A stretch of 6,893 bases of DNA from Candidatus Brocadia sp. (GCA_030837935.1 JAUQXU010000449.1:1-6893), one strand, 5' to 3'; counted from the first letter of the stretch, positions 1-6,166 are shown. The notes: generated by a model from the sequence alone, not told the origin. A program made the numbers and translations.

Positions 1-123
1 CCCTTGTAATATGATCCTGTTCTCTAACAAAACCATATTACATACGGTCGAAATTCGATGCAACTCTTTACTTCCCTATTATTACTCTACTTTTATGGCT
101 TAGTTTACCAGACTTCAACTTTT

Positions 124-702
124 TTACGAAAGAACCTTAAAAAAAGAAAGTTGTGTGTCACCATAAATTCGAGTGTCAAATAATTCCAAGCAAAAGACCT
201 CCGGCACTATTTCAAAATCTGTTTTTCTGTGTTGCAATATTATCAGACCATCCGGTTGCAATATGTATTTGCTGCATAAAGAGGAAAACAGGGCCAAGAG
301 TTTGTCTCTGTATAAGCTTTTTTCGATAAGGGGATATGGTGGACTGGCAAATATTAAATCGATCGCTATATTGTTTTTCTGAAGATAAGGAGTAATTTCA
401 AACACATCACATTTTAGGACCTGAGCATTATCATGAAGTCTGGTCGTCTCAAGATTTTTTTTAATAACATGAATAGCCGTCGAGTCGCTCTCTATAAAAA
501 TGCAGGATTTTGCCCCCCGACTTAATGCCTCTATTCCAATTGCACCGGTGCCGGCATACATATCTATAACGCGACTCTCCGGAATAACACCCACAAGTAT
601 ATTAAATAATGACCCTTTTATCCTATCCGGTATAGGTCTTGTTGTAATTCCTTTTACTGGGCTGAGAGGTATACCCCTTGCACTTCCTGCAATTACACGC
701 AC
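124..702 (-). CDS. rsmD: 16S rRNA (guanine(966)-N2)-methyltransferase RsmD
   Basis: SAM-dependent methyltransferase that modifies G966 of 16S rRNA during assembly of the small ribosomal subunit in the cytoplasm. Seen in the 192-residue product: an N-terminal RVIAGSARG segment; a TRPIPDRIKGSLFNIL block (residues 21-36), matching the family's TRPT-DR-KE-LFNIL signature; SAM-binding motif I, DMYAGTGAIG (47-56); an acidic residue E71 at the end of strand 2; the catalytic motif IV as SPPY (120-123); and a C-terminal YGDTQLSFFKV. Length fits the family (about 180-200). The start is GTG at 702-700, chosen because the homologous N-terminus begins there and TTAAGG lies 5 nt upstream. The catalytic tetrapeptide has Ser where most RsmD proteins have Asp or Asn. 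The gene is divergent from prfB; any partner further downstream on the minus strand is outside the window. Identity is secure. Confidence 0.93.
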   Translation of the reverse strand: MRVIAGSARGIPLSPVKGITTRPIPDRIKGSLFNILVGVIPESRVIDMYAGTGAIGIEALSRGAKSCIFIESDSTAIHVIKKNLETTRLHDNAQVLKCDVFEITPYLQKNNIAIDLIFASPPYPLIEKSLYRDKLLALFSSLCSKYILQPDGLIILQHRKTDFEIVPEVFCLELFDTRIYGDTQLSFFKVLS

Positions 703-716
703 ATTTGCCTTAATTT

Positions 717-744
717 ATTTTATTGACACTTGTTTTTATCACAA
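717..744 (-). promoter_or_regulatory. possible sigma-70 promoter for rsmD
   Basis: On the minus strand TTGTGA (744-739) and TAAAAT (722-717) are separated by 16 bp and lie just upstream of the TTAAGG ribosome binding site and GTG start of rsmD. If used, the 5' leader would be only about 10-15 nt. The surrounding DNA is AT-rich, so a chance match is quite possible. Confidence 0.35.
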
Positions 745-880
745 ACTGATTTGTTAAGAATAGATTTTCTACAGTCTGCTGCATCGATCACACGCCATCG
801 AAAGTCTTATAAAGTTATCAAACAACTACGTAAAAACATAATAAGAATATTTCCTATTCAAGTCAATTCCAAATTCTATA

Positions 881-910
881 TTGACATATACATATTTTAT
901 AATTTATAAT
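881..910 (+). promoter_or_regulatory. near-consensus sigma-70 promoter upstream of prfB
   Basis: A perfect -35 hexamer TTGACA (881-886) and a perfect -10 hexamer TATAAT (905-910) are 18 bp apart. Transcription would start near 917 and run into prfB with a leader of roughly 178 nt. A second TATAAT at 898-903 is only 11 bp from the -35 and is not compatible with it. This is the strongest promoter match in the window. Confidence 0.75.
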
Positions 911-1094
911 TCCGCTTTCAAATTTGGTTTTTTTACCCAGACGAAGGCATTCCAATCTGTTTTGTCGCAGGAGCCCATTGTTTGTTTTACCCTGGGCGTT
1001 GCAAATGGTATTGCTTTTGGTATTTCAGGATATGCCGAAAGACTGCAAGAACCCAAAATAAAGTTTCTCATATTTTAATGAAGGTATCGTAATC
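911..1094 (+). other. long 5' leader of prfB, function unknown
   Basis: The stretch between the promoter and the prfB start holds no gene I recognise. From about 920 to 1060 it is clearly less AT-rich than the DNA before it and is open in more than one plus-strand frame. One reading, TTG at 978 to TAA at 1059-1061, would give a hydrophobic peptide of about 27 residues 4 nt after a GGAG. Another runs 881-1078 but would begin inside the promoter. I see no convincing homology, no stable hairpin and no tRNA. It may be a relic, a dispersed repeat, or a leader with a regulatory role. GAAGG at 1080-1084 is the ribosome binding site of prfB. Confidence 0.4.
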
Positions 1095-2202
1095 ATGATC
1101 AGTAATATAGAAAAGGAATTAACCACCCTTCGGGAACGTTTAGTCCACCTGAGGGACTCTCTTTGACCTGGAAAATAAAGAAAAAGAGCGGTCAGCCCTG
1201 GAAGAACAATTCTCTTCACCAGGCTTTTGGGAAAACAAGGATAAGGCACAGGAAACTATCAGAAAATTAAAGACACTCAAGGGAATTATCCTGCCCATTC
1301 AGGAATTACAAAAGACATTGGATGACATCGAGTGTTTATCTTTGCTTGCGGAAGAAGAACACGATGAACAAGCAGAGGCCGAGGTCGTCAAAGACATGGA
1401 GTCCTTTACGCAAAAGCTTGATAAATTTGAATTGCGAACATTGCTTGGCGAATCACATGACCATTGTAGTGCTTATCTGAGTATTTATGCAGGGGCTGGC
1501 GGAACAGAGTCATGCGATTGGGTATCCATGCTGTTCCGCATGTATAGCCGTTGGGTTGAAAAAAGCGGATACACGCTCTCTCTTATCGATGTATTACCGG
1601 GTGAAGAGGCTGGCACGAAAAGAATCACTGCACTCATAAAGGGTGATTATGTTTACGGATACTTAAAGTCTGAAATCGGCGTACATCGGTTGGTGCGAAT
1701 ATCTCCCTTTGATGCAAATGCGCGGAGACATACATCGTTTGCCGCGGTTGATGTCCTCCCGGAGATTGAAGAGGAAGAAGAAATTGAAATTGACGAAAAT
1801 GAGTTACGGGTGGACACCTACCGTGCATCCGGGGCTGGTGGACAACATGTAAACAAGACATCATCTGCCGTTCGTATTACCCATAACCCCACGGGGATTG
1901 TTGTGCAATGCCAGAGTGAACGTTCACAACACCAGAACCGGCGAATGGCCCTGAGTATGTTAAAGGCAAAAATGTATCAGATAAAAGAAAAGGAAAGGGA
2001 GAAAGAACTTTCTGCGGCATATGATGAAAAGGGAGAAATTGCATGGGGGCATCAAATCCGGTCGTATGTATTACAACCGTATTCTCTCGTCAAGGATTTG
2101 CGTACCGGTAAAGAAACAGGGAATACACAGGCCGTACTGGATGGTGAAATTGACGAGTTTATGGAAGCATATCTAAAATGGAGAATGGTTAAAACTCATT
2201 AA
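1095..2202 (+). CDS. prfB: peptide chain release factor 2, made by programmed +1 frameshift
   Basis: RF2 recognises UGA and UAA stop codons in the ribosomal A site and triggers peptidyl-tRNA hydrolysis in the peptidyl-transferase centre. The frame from ATG 1095 runs 23 codons to UGA at 1164-1166. Shifting by +1 at CTT gives GAC CTG GAA and a continuous second frame to TAA at 2202, for a total of 368 residues (E. coli RF2 has 365). Seen: an N-terminal helical domain; the stop-codon-reading tripeptide SPF at residues 203-205 (1702-1710); the universal GGQ at 248-250 (1837-1845) within RASGAGGQ; and SQHQNR following it. Ala244 corresponds to E. coli position 246, where most bacteria have Ala and K-12 has Thr. 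An alternative TTG at 1318 gives an open frame lacking the N-terminal domain and is not the real start. Expression should be autoregulated: low RF2 raises frameshifting. glyA lies 112 bp downstream on the same strand, and the prfB mRNA may read into it. Confidence 0.95.
1152..1167 (+). promoter_or_regulatory. prfB programmed +1 frameshift site
   Basis: An internal Shine-Dalgarno-like AGGGA (1152-1156) is followed at the canonical distance by the slippery CTT (1161-1163), the in-frame stop TGA (1164-1166) and C1167. Spacing is base-for-base the same as in the E. coli prfB site (AGGGGG, TAT, CTT, TGA, C). The frame resumes at GAC (1165-1167). The UGA-C context is the weakly terminating one used in this autoregulatory switch. 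Confidence 0.95.
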
Positions 2203-2314
2203 ATTTTTAAAGATTGTTGATAGCGAGTTCTTAGCGTGGGGAGTAATTAAGTTCCCAATGCCGACTACAAGGGGCGGCACTACAGGAAACCTATTTTAAA
2301 GGATAAAGCAAAAT

Positions 2315-3574
2315 ATGATTAAACTAAAAAATGAAGACCCGGAAGTTTGGCAGGCCATACAAGAGGAATCTGAAAGACAGCAAAATACTATCGACCTGAT
2401 CGCATCAGAGAACATCTGTAGTCCAGCCGTACAGGAAGCCCAGGGCTCTTCTATGACCAATAAATACGCCGAAGGTTATTCAGGAAGACGATGGTATGCG
2501 GGGTGTAAAAATGTGGATACCGTAGAAATGCTGGCAATTGAACGGGCAAAGCAAATCTTTGGGGCAGAACACGCCAACGTACAGCCACACGCAGGTTCAC
2601 AGGCAAATATGGCCGTTTGTTTTGCAGTGCTAAAACCGGGAGATCGTATCTTAGGAATGGATTTGTCACACGGTGGTCACCTTACCCACGGATTTAAAAA
2701 GAACTTCTCAGGCATGCTGTATGAGATTAGCCATTATGGCGTAAAGAAAGATACGGGATATATTGATTACGACGAGGTCCGAGCTATCGCTCTTAAAACG
2801 AAACCCCATATGATCATTGCTGGCGCAAGTGCATACCCCAGAATACTCGACTTTCCACGATTCAGAAAAATTGCGGATGAGGTTGGAGCATATTTCATGG
2901 CCGATATTGCCCATATCGCCGGGCTTGTCGCTGGCAGCGCGCATCCCAGTCCGGTACCTTATGCGGATTTTGTTACCACGACAACTCACAAAACACTGCG
3001 TGGCCCCAGAGGGGGTTTAGTCTTATGCAAAGCAAAGTACGCAAAACAAGTAGATTCGGTGGTTTTTCCGGGAATTCAGGGCGGTCCTTTTATGCACATC
3101 ATCGCAGCAAAGGCAGTCGCATTTAAGGAGGCAATGACTGAAGAATTCAAACAATGCCAGCTTCAAACCGTAAAAAATGCGAAGGCAATGGCACAGGAAT
3201 TTGTTAAGAGGGGATATAATCTTGTATCTGGTGGAACGGACAATCATCTCTTTCTCATCGATTTACGCAACAAGGGTATTGCCGGGAAAGATGCCCAGGG
3301 ATTGTTAGAAACCGTAGATATTATCCTAAATAGAAACACTATTCCTTTCGATGAAAGGGGCGCAAACGAACCGAGTGGTATCCGTATCGGAACACCCACA
3401 GTTACTTCAAGGGGTATGAAAGAGACAGAGGTCGTTAAAATAGCAGAGTGTATTGATAAAGCCCTTTCACAGCCAAACGATGCCAAGGTTAAAGATGCGG
3501 TCCGAAAAACGGTAAGAGATCTCTGTGCATCACATCCGTTATATGCGGTAGCAGCGTGCCAGGTTGCAAAATAA
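2315..3574 (+). CDS. glyA: serine hydroxymethyltransferase
   Basis: Cytosolic PLP enzyme interconverting serine plus tetrahydrofolate with glycine plus 5,10-methylene-tetrahydrofolate, the main entry into one-carbon metabolism. The 419-residue product matches the bacterial family length (E. coli 417). Seen: TIDLIASEN (residues 25-33); NKYAEGYSGRRWYAGC (49-64), the active-site block usually written YAEGYPGKRYYGGC; a VQPHAGSQAN block around 89-98; the metal/PLP strand with FMADIAHIAGLV; and the PLP-binding lysine K226 in TTTTHKTLRGPRGG (E. coli K229). The C-terminal part includes NTIPFDERGANEPSGIRIGTP, also typical. Start ATG 2315 is supported by AAAGGA at 2298-2303, 11 nt upstream. A strong terminator follows the stop. 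With prfB upstream it may be co-transcribed, or it may be expressed from its own 112-bp leader, where I find no good promoter. Confidence 0.97.
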   Translation: MIKLKNEDPEVWQAIQEESERQQNTIDLIASENICSPAVQEAQGSSMTNKYAEGYSGRRWYAGCKNVDTVEMLAIERAKQIFGAEHANVQPHAGSQANMAVCFAVLKPGDRILGMDLSHGGHLTHGFKKNFSGMLYEISHYGVKKDTGYIDYDEVRAIALKTKPHMIIAGASAYPRILDFPRFRKIADEVGAYFMADIAHIAGLVAGSAHPSPVPYADFVTTTTHKTLRGPRGGLVLCKAKYAKQVDSVVFPGIQGGPFMHIIAAKAVAFKEAMTEEFKQCQLQTVKNAKAMAQEFVKRGYNLVSGGTDNHLFLIDLRNKGIAGKDAQGLLETVDIILNRNTIPFDERGANEPSGIRIGTPTVTSRGMKETEVVKIAECIDKALSQPNDAKVKDAVRKTVRDLCASHPLYAVAACQVAK

Positions 3575-3613
3575 AAATATGCGAGTTTATTTGCAGTTTT
3601 TATAAGATATTTC

Positions 3614-3643
3614 CAGGGCTGGAGTAATCCAGCCCTGTTTTTT
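3614..3643 (+). terminator. intrinsic terminator after glyA
   Basis: A perfect 10-bp GC-rich stem, CAGGGCTGGA (3614-3623) and TCCAGCCCTG (3628-3637), is closed by the loop GTAA and followed by six T (3638-3643). It lies 39 bp after the glyA stop and ends 17 bp before the gpsA start. Confidence 0.95.
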
Positions 3644-3660
3644 ACACCGCTCAGCGATAC

Positions 3661-4683
3661 ATGACTTCAAAATTATTCATTAAAAAAATAGCAGTTATTG
3701 GCAATGGTGGATGGGGAACCACCCTTGCTATTCTTTTACATAAAAAGGGCTACGAAGTTACGCTGTGGGGTGCCGACTCGTCATACGTGGAATATTTAAA
3801 GGAAAAAAAAGAAAATATCAAATTTTTAAAAGGCATTCCAATACCTTCTGGAATATGCATTACTTCTGATGTTTCAAGTAACTTAAGGGACACACAACTC
3901 GTTGTATCTGCAACGCCTACCCCTTACCTGCGCTCGGTACTTACGAAATTTAAGGATATCTTTGCTCATGAGGTGCCGATTGTTAGTGTTACCAAGGGGA
4001 TTGAAAATGAAACGCTCATGACGCCCAGTGAGATTATTGCCAACGTGTTGGGAAAGCAGCCCACTTCTCTGCTCCTGGGTCCAAGTCATGCCGAAGAGGT
4101 AGCACGTGGATTACCCACTACCATTGTTGCATCATCAAAAGATGTTAACCTGGCTCGAGTCGTCCAGGGAGTTTTTACCACAGACAGATTTCGGGTCTAC
4201 ACAAACCCCGATATGACAGGTGTTGAGTTGGGCGCTGCTATGAAAAATGTGATTGCTATAGCTGCAGGCATATGTGACGGCCTGAAATTTGGAGACAATT
4301 CAAAGGCCGCCCTTATTTCCCGTGGATTGGTAGAAATTAGCCGCCTCGGCATCGCTATGGGGGCGCAAAGAAGCACCTTTTCAGGACTTACCGGTTTGGG
4401 TGACTTAATAACGACCTGTATCAGCCCTTATGGGAGAAACCGCCGGGTTGGCGAACAGATTGGAAAAGGAAAAAAATTACAAGAAATTCTGGAGGAGATG
4501 GAACAGATTGCAGAAGGTGTATGGACTACAAAATCCGTTGTGGCGCTTTCTCGTAAATTTAACGTGGAAATGCCCATCACGAATGAAATCTATGCTGTGC
4601 TCTTTGCAAACAAAAATCCTTTAGAGGCGGTAAGCAATCTCATGATGCGCGCTCCGAAGTCTGAGATGGAAGAATTAATTTGA
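3661..4683 (+). CDS. gpsA: NAD(P)+-dependent glycerol-3-phosphate dehydrogenase
   Basis: Reduces dihydroxyacetone phosphate to sn-glycerol-3-phosphate, the backbone for phospholipid synthesis; cytosolic. The 340-residue product has the usual length. Seen: the N-terminal dinucleotide-binding motif GNGGWG (residues 14-19; GAGSWG in most relatives), SVTKGIENET, LLGPSHAEEVARGLPTTIV (family signature GPSFA-E), the catalytic lysine K195 in AAMKNVIAIAAGICDG, and the substrate-binding block FGDNSKAALISRGL followed by TFSGLTGLGDLITTC. ATG 3661 is the only start that leaves the nucleotide-binding fold intact with a normal N-terminus, yet no Shine-Dalgarno sequence precedes it. It begins 17 bp after the glyA terminator, so it depends on readthrough, on a promoter overlapping the terminator region, or on a nearly leaderless mRNA. 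The ferritin-like gene follows after 92 bp. Confidence 0.96.
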   Translation: MTSKLFIKKIAVIGNGGWGTTLAILLHKKGYEVTLWGADSSYVEYLKEKKENIKFLKGIPIPSGICITSDVSSNLRDTQLVVSATPTPYLRSVLTKFKDIFAHEVPIVSVTKGIENETLMTPSEIIANVLGKQPTSLLLGPSHAEEVARGLPTTIVASSKDVNLARVVQGVFTTDRFRVYTNPDMTGVELGAAMKNVIAIAAGICDGLKFGDNSKAALISRGLVEISRLGIAMGAQRSTFSGLTGLGDLITTCISPYGRNRRVGEQIGKGKKLQEILEEMEQIAEGVWTTKSVVALSRKFNVEMPITNEIYAVLFANKNPLEAVSNLMMRAPKSEMEELI

Positions 4684-4761
4684 AAATACTGTCTTTGCAA
4701 GAAAATACCCCTTCTTTAACGACCGGGATATCTCCTTGTGGTAGTCTGTACAAACGAAAAT

Positions 4762-4767
4762 AGGAGG
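4762..4767 (+). promoter_or_regulatory. perfect ribosome binding site of the ferritin-like gene
   Basis: AGGAGG, complementary to the 3' end of 16S rRNA, lies 8 nt before ATG 4776. It is the strongest ribosome binding site in the window and fixes the start of the next gene. It contrasts with gpsA just upstream, which has none. Confidence 0.9.
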
Positions 4768-4775
4768 TTGCAAAA

Positions 4776-5261
4776 ATGAATATATATGACTATGCAATGC
4801 AAATGGAAAAAGACGGCGAGAACTATTACCGTGATTCAGCTCAAAAGATTAACAATACGGGGCTTAAAAAAATATTGGGTATGCTGGCAGATGCAGAGGT
4901 AAAGCATTACGATATTTTACAGAAGATGAAAAAGAATGAAAAAACTCAAGCGCTTCACACGGAAATACTATCAAACGTGAAAAATATTTTCGTGGAGATG
5001 CAGGAAGCGAAAGATACCGTCGGTGTGAATATCTCACAAAAGGAATTATATAAAAAGGCTCAGGAAATCGAGAAAAAGAGCCAGGAATTTTACTCAGAAA
5101 AGGCCACTGAAGTAAATGATCAATCGCAAAAAGAGCTCTTTTTGAAGATAGCAGAGGAAGAAAAAAAACATTATTGGATACTGGAAAACATCCTTAATTT
5201 CATTTCACGACCGCAAAACTGGCTTGAAAATGCGGAATGGTACCATTTGGACGAATATTAG
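4776..5261 (+). CDS. rubrerythrin-like ferritin-fold diiron protein
   Basis: A 161-residue soluble, all-helical protein of the ferritin-like superfamily (erythrin/rubrerythrin group, COG1633-type), with likely roles in peroxide reduction or iron handling in an anaerobe. The sequence has an internal duplication of the two-helix unit: E11-KDGENY-Y18 pairs with E99-KKSQEF-Y106, and E41-VK-H44-Y pairs with E129-KK-H132-Y. These Glu and ExxH residues are the expected ligands of the diiron site. There is no cysteine at all, so the C-terminal rubredoxin domain of classical rubrerythrin is absent and electrons would have to come from a separate donor. The C-terminus, SRPQNWLENAEWYHLDEY, is a conserved tail in many family members. 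There is no signal peptide. The gene sits alone after gpsA and shows no functional link to it. The family is clear; the exact reaction is not. Confidence 0.88.
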   Translation: MNIYDYAMQMEKDGENYYRDSAQKINNTGLKKILGMLADAEVKHYDILQKMKKNEKTQALHTEILSNVKNIFVEMQEAKDTVGVNISQKELYKKAQEIEKKSQEFYSEKATEVNDQSQKELFLKIAEEEKKHYWILENILNFISRPQNWLENAEWYHLDEY

Positions 5262-5300
5262 TTTGGTTTATTAAATATAAACAGGTTTTCTTGGTCACAG

Positions 5301-5328
5301 GTAAGGGCGTATTGCAATACGCCCTTAC
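5301..5328. repeat. perfect 28-bp palindrome, REP-like element
   Basis: GTAAGGGCGTATTG (5301-5314) is followed immediately by its exact reverse complement (5315-5328), with no spacer. It lies between the convergent 3' ends of the ferritin-like gene and the RCC1-like relic. No T-run follows on either strand, so it is not a standard intrinsic terminator. From memory, closely similar GGGCGTATTGCAATACGCCC palindromes recur between genes of many bacteria, for example cyanobacteria and possibly anammox bacteria, so a dispersed repeat is the likeliest reading. Confidence 0.7.
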
Positions 5329-5376
5329 TCACTTCGCAGGACATATACCTCAGTTAATGTATGAATGGAATTACCT

Positions 5377-5962
5377 TTATTTTCTTTTTCTTTTCATCTC
5401 TATCGCAATCTCTTTCTCTTCCCCTTCTTCGAGCTTTAACGTTTCTTTGGCGTTCTTATACCTCTTTTTGCTTACAGTGATTTTGTATGTATCAGCCTCT
5501 AAACCTGCAAATTCAAAGAACTCTTTTGCATCAGAGAATGTCTTCTTTATAATCTTTGCCTCTATTCCTTTTGCCTTTACCTTTGCAGATTCAATGAGAT
5601 TGCCATCGGTATCTGCTACAAAGCCAGATATCTTACTCTTTACACCTTGAGTGGGTGTAGGTATTGGTGTTGGTGATGGAAGCAATGTTGGCGTAGGTGT
5701 TACCGTTGTCGTCGCGGTTGGTAACGGCGTAGGGGTTACAGATACAATCAAGTTAAAATTTGTGACCTGCACGGGGATGCTTTTATTCGTGGTGGTCCCG
5801 TCTCCCAATTCACCGTAGGAATTACTTCCCCACGTCCAGACCGTACCATCTGACTTCAGGGCGATGGTGTGGCTATCTTCAGCTGAGATTTTAGGGGTTT
5901 ACTGATGCGGAGGCTGTCCCGATGGCAGTCAATGCCCCAAATAATGAAAACAAAATTACTAA
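5377..5962 (-). pseudogene. broken secreted RCC1-repeat / carboxypeptidase-regulatory-like protein
   Basis: Two minus-strand frames add up to one protein. First frame, 5962-5891: a hydrophobic LVILFSLFGALTAIGTASAS, which looks like a signal peptide with an A-x-A cleavage region, then VNP and a stop. Second frame, 5898-5377: PKISAEDSHTIALKSDGTVW, TWGSNSYGELGDGTTTN and so on, one RCC1 (beta-propeller blade) repeat. It continues with a Pro/Thr-rich linker of TPTP units (5736-5650) and a C-terminal beta-sandwich resembling carboxypeptidase regulatory domains (SGFVADTDGN, YKITVSKKRY), ending in EMKRKRK. Removing one C from the run of four (5894-5897) joins the frames as SVNPKISAED. The likely ribosome binding site AGGA (5984-5981) is followed at a suitable distance by ATT, then TCT TAA, not by a usable start. 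RCC1 propellers normally have about seven repeats; only one remains. The original role was probably extracellular or surface-associated. A sequencing error could explain the frameshift but not the missing start. Confidence 0.75.
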
Positions 5963-5996
5963 TTAAGAAATGAGTTAAATTCCTAGAAAATCAAAT

Positions 5997-6048
5997 AAAA
6001 AAGCCTTACTGCAAAGATATTCTTTGAAACATCTTCGGCAGTAAGGCT
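5997..6048 (-). terminator. intrinsic terminator, likely riboswitch expression platform
   Basis: Read on the minus strand, AGCCTTACTGC (6048-6038) pairs perfectly with GCAGTAAGGCT (6012-6002). A further 5-bp inner stem (AAGAT 6014-6018 with ATCTT 6031-6035) sits across a small internal loop. A run of six T follows (6002-5997). On the plus strand only a broken T-rich tract follows, so the minus orientation is the better one. It lies 7 bp after the c-di-GMP-I-type aptamer and upstream of the broken RCC1 gene, and it would also stop readthrough from nifJ. Confidence 0.88.
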
Positions 6049-6055
6049 GTCTTTT

Positions 6056-6130
6056 CTTACGCTACTTCTTGATCTTTTAAAGACCCTTTACTTTGCGTCT
6101 CCTGATTGCTCAGGGTTTGCTTTTATCGAA
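6056..6130 (-). ncRNA. c-di-GMP-I (GEMM) riboswitch aptamer
   Basis: Conserved blocks of the GEMM-I family occur in order and with canonical spacing on the minus strand. These are GCAAACC (6120-6114), a 5-bp stem CCTGA/TCAGG capped by the GNRA tetraloop GCAA (6114-6101), and the invariant GACGCAAAG (6099-6091). Four bases separate that from GGGTCT (6086-6081), the region of the tetraloop receptor. A hairpin GGTCTT-TAA-AAGATC (6085-6071) and AGTAGCG (6066-6060) follow. The family binds the bacterial second messenger c-di-GMP, with some variants preferring cyclic AMP-GMP, and often controls genes for secreted or surface proteins. Here an intrinsic terminator and a secreted-protein relic follow. 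GTAAG at 6060-6056 can pair with CTTAC (6045-6041) of the terminator arm, which would make an antiterminator. The P1 closing stem is weak and I could not fold the RNA. The call rests on motif match and context. Confidence 0.8.
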
Positions 6131-6160
6131 TGTTTTATGTGAAAACGTTCATTTATATAT

Positions 6161-6166
6161 ATTATA
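6161..6166 (-). promoter_or_regulatory. possible -10 box for the riboswitch transcript
   Basis: TATAAT on the minus strand would place the transcription start near 6154, about 34 nt before the first conserved aptamer block, which is a sensible leader length. No good -35 box lies 16-18 bp upstream (TACTAA at 17 bp). The region 6131-6245 is extremely AT-rich, so chance matches are likely. Confidence 0.3.

Noticed and set aside
693..704. ATG-TGC-GTG-TAA mini-frame overlapping the rsmD start
   Set aside because: A three-codon frame two bases ahead of the GTG is likely to be chance; the ribosome binding site spacing suits the GTG.
898..903. Alternative TATAAT upstream of prfB
   Set aside because: It is only 11 bp from TTGACA; the copy at 905-910 has the correct spacing.
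881..1078. 65-codon plus-strand open frame ahead of prfB
   Set aside because: Its TTG start coincides with the -35 box, there is no ribosome binding site, the first part is low-complexity AT-rich, and no family is recognisable.
5266..5282. GTTTAT/ATAAAC hairpin after the ferritin-like gene
   Set aside because: The stem is pure AT with a single GC pair; too weak to call a terminator.
5301..5328. Palindrome as an intrinsic terminator
   Set aside because: There is no loop and no T-run on either side, so a repeat element fits better.
5237..5650. 137-codon plus-strand open frame
   Set aside because: It is antisense to the RCC1/carboxypeptidase-like relic and overlaps the end of the ferritin-like gene; its Ser/Phe-rich composition is the shadow of a Lys/Glu-rich reading on the other strand.
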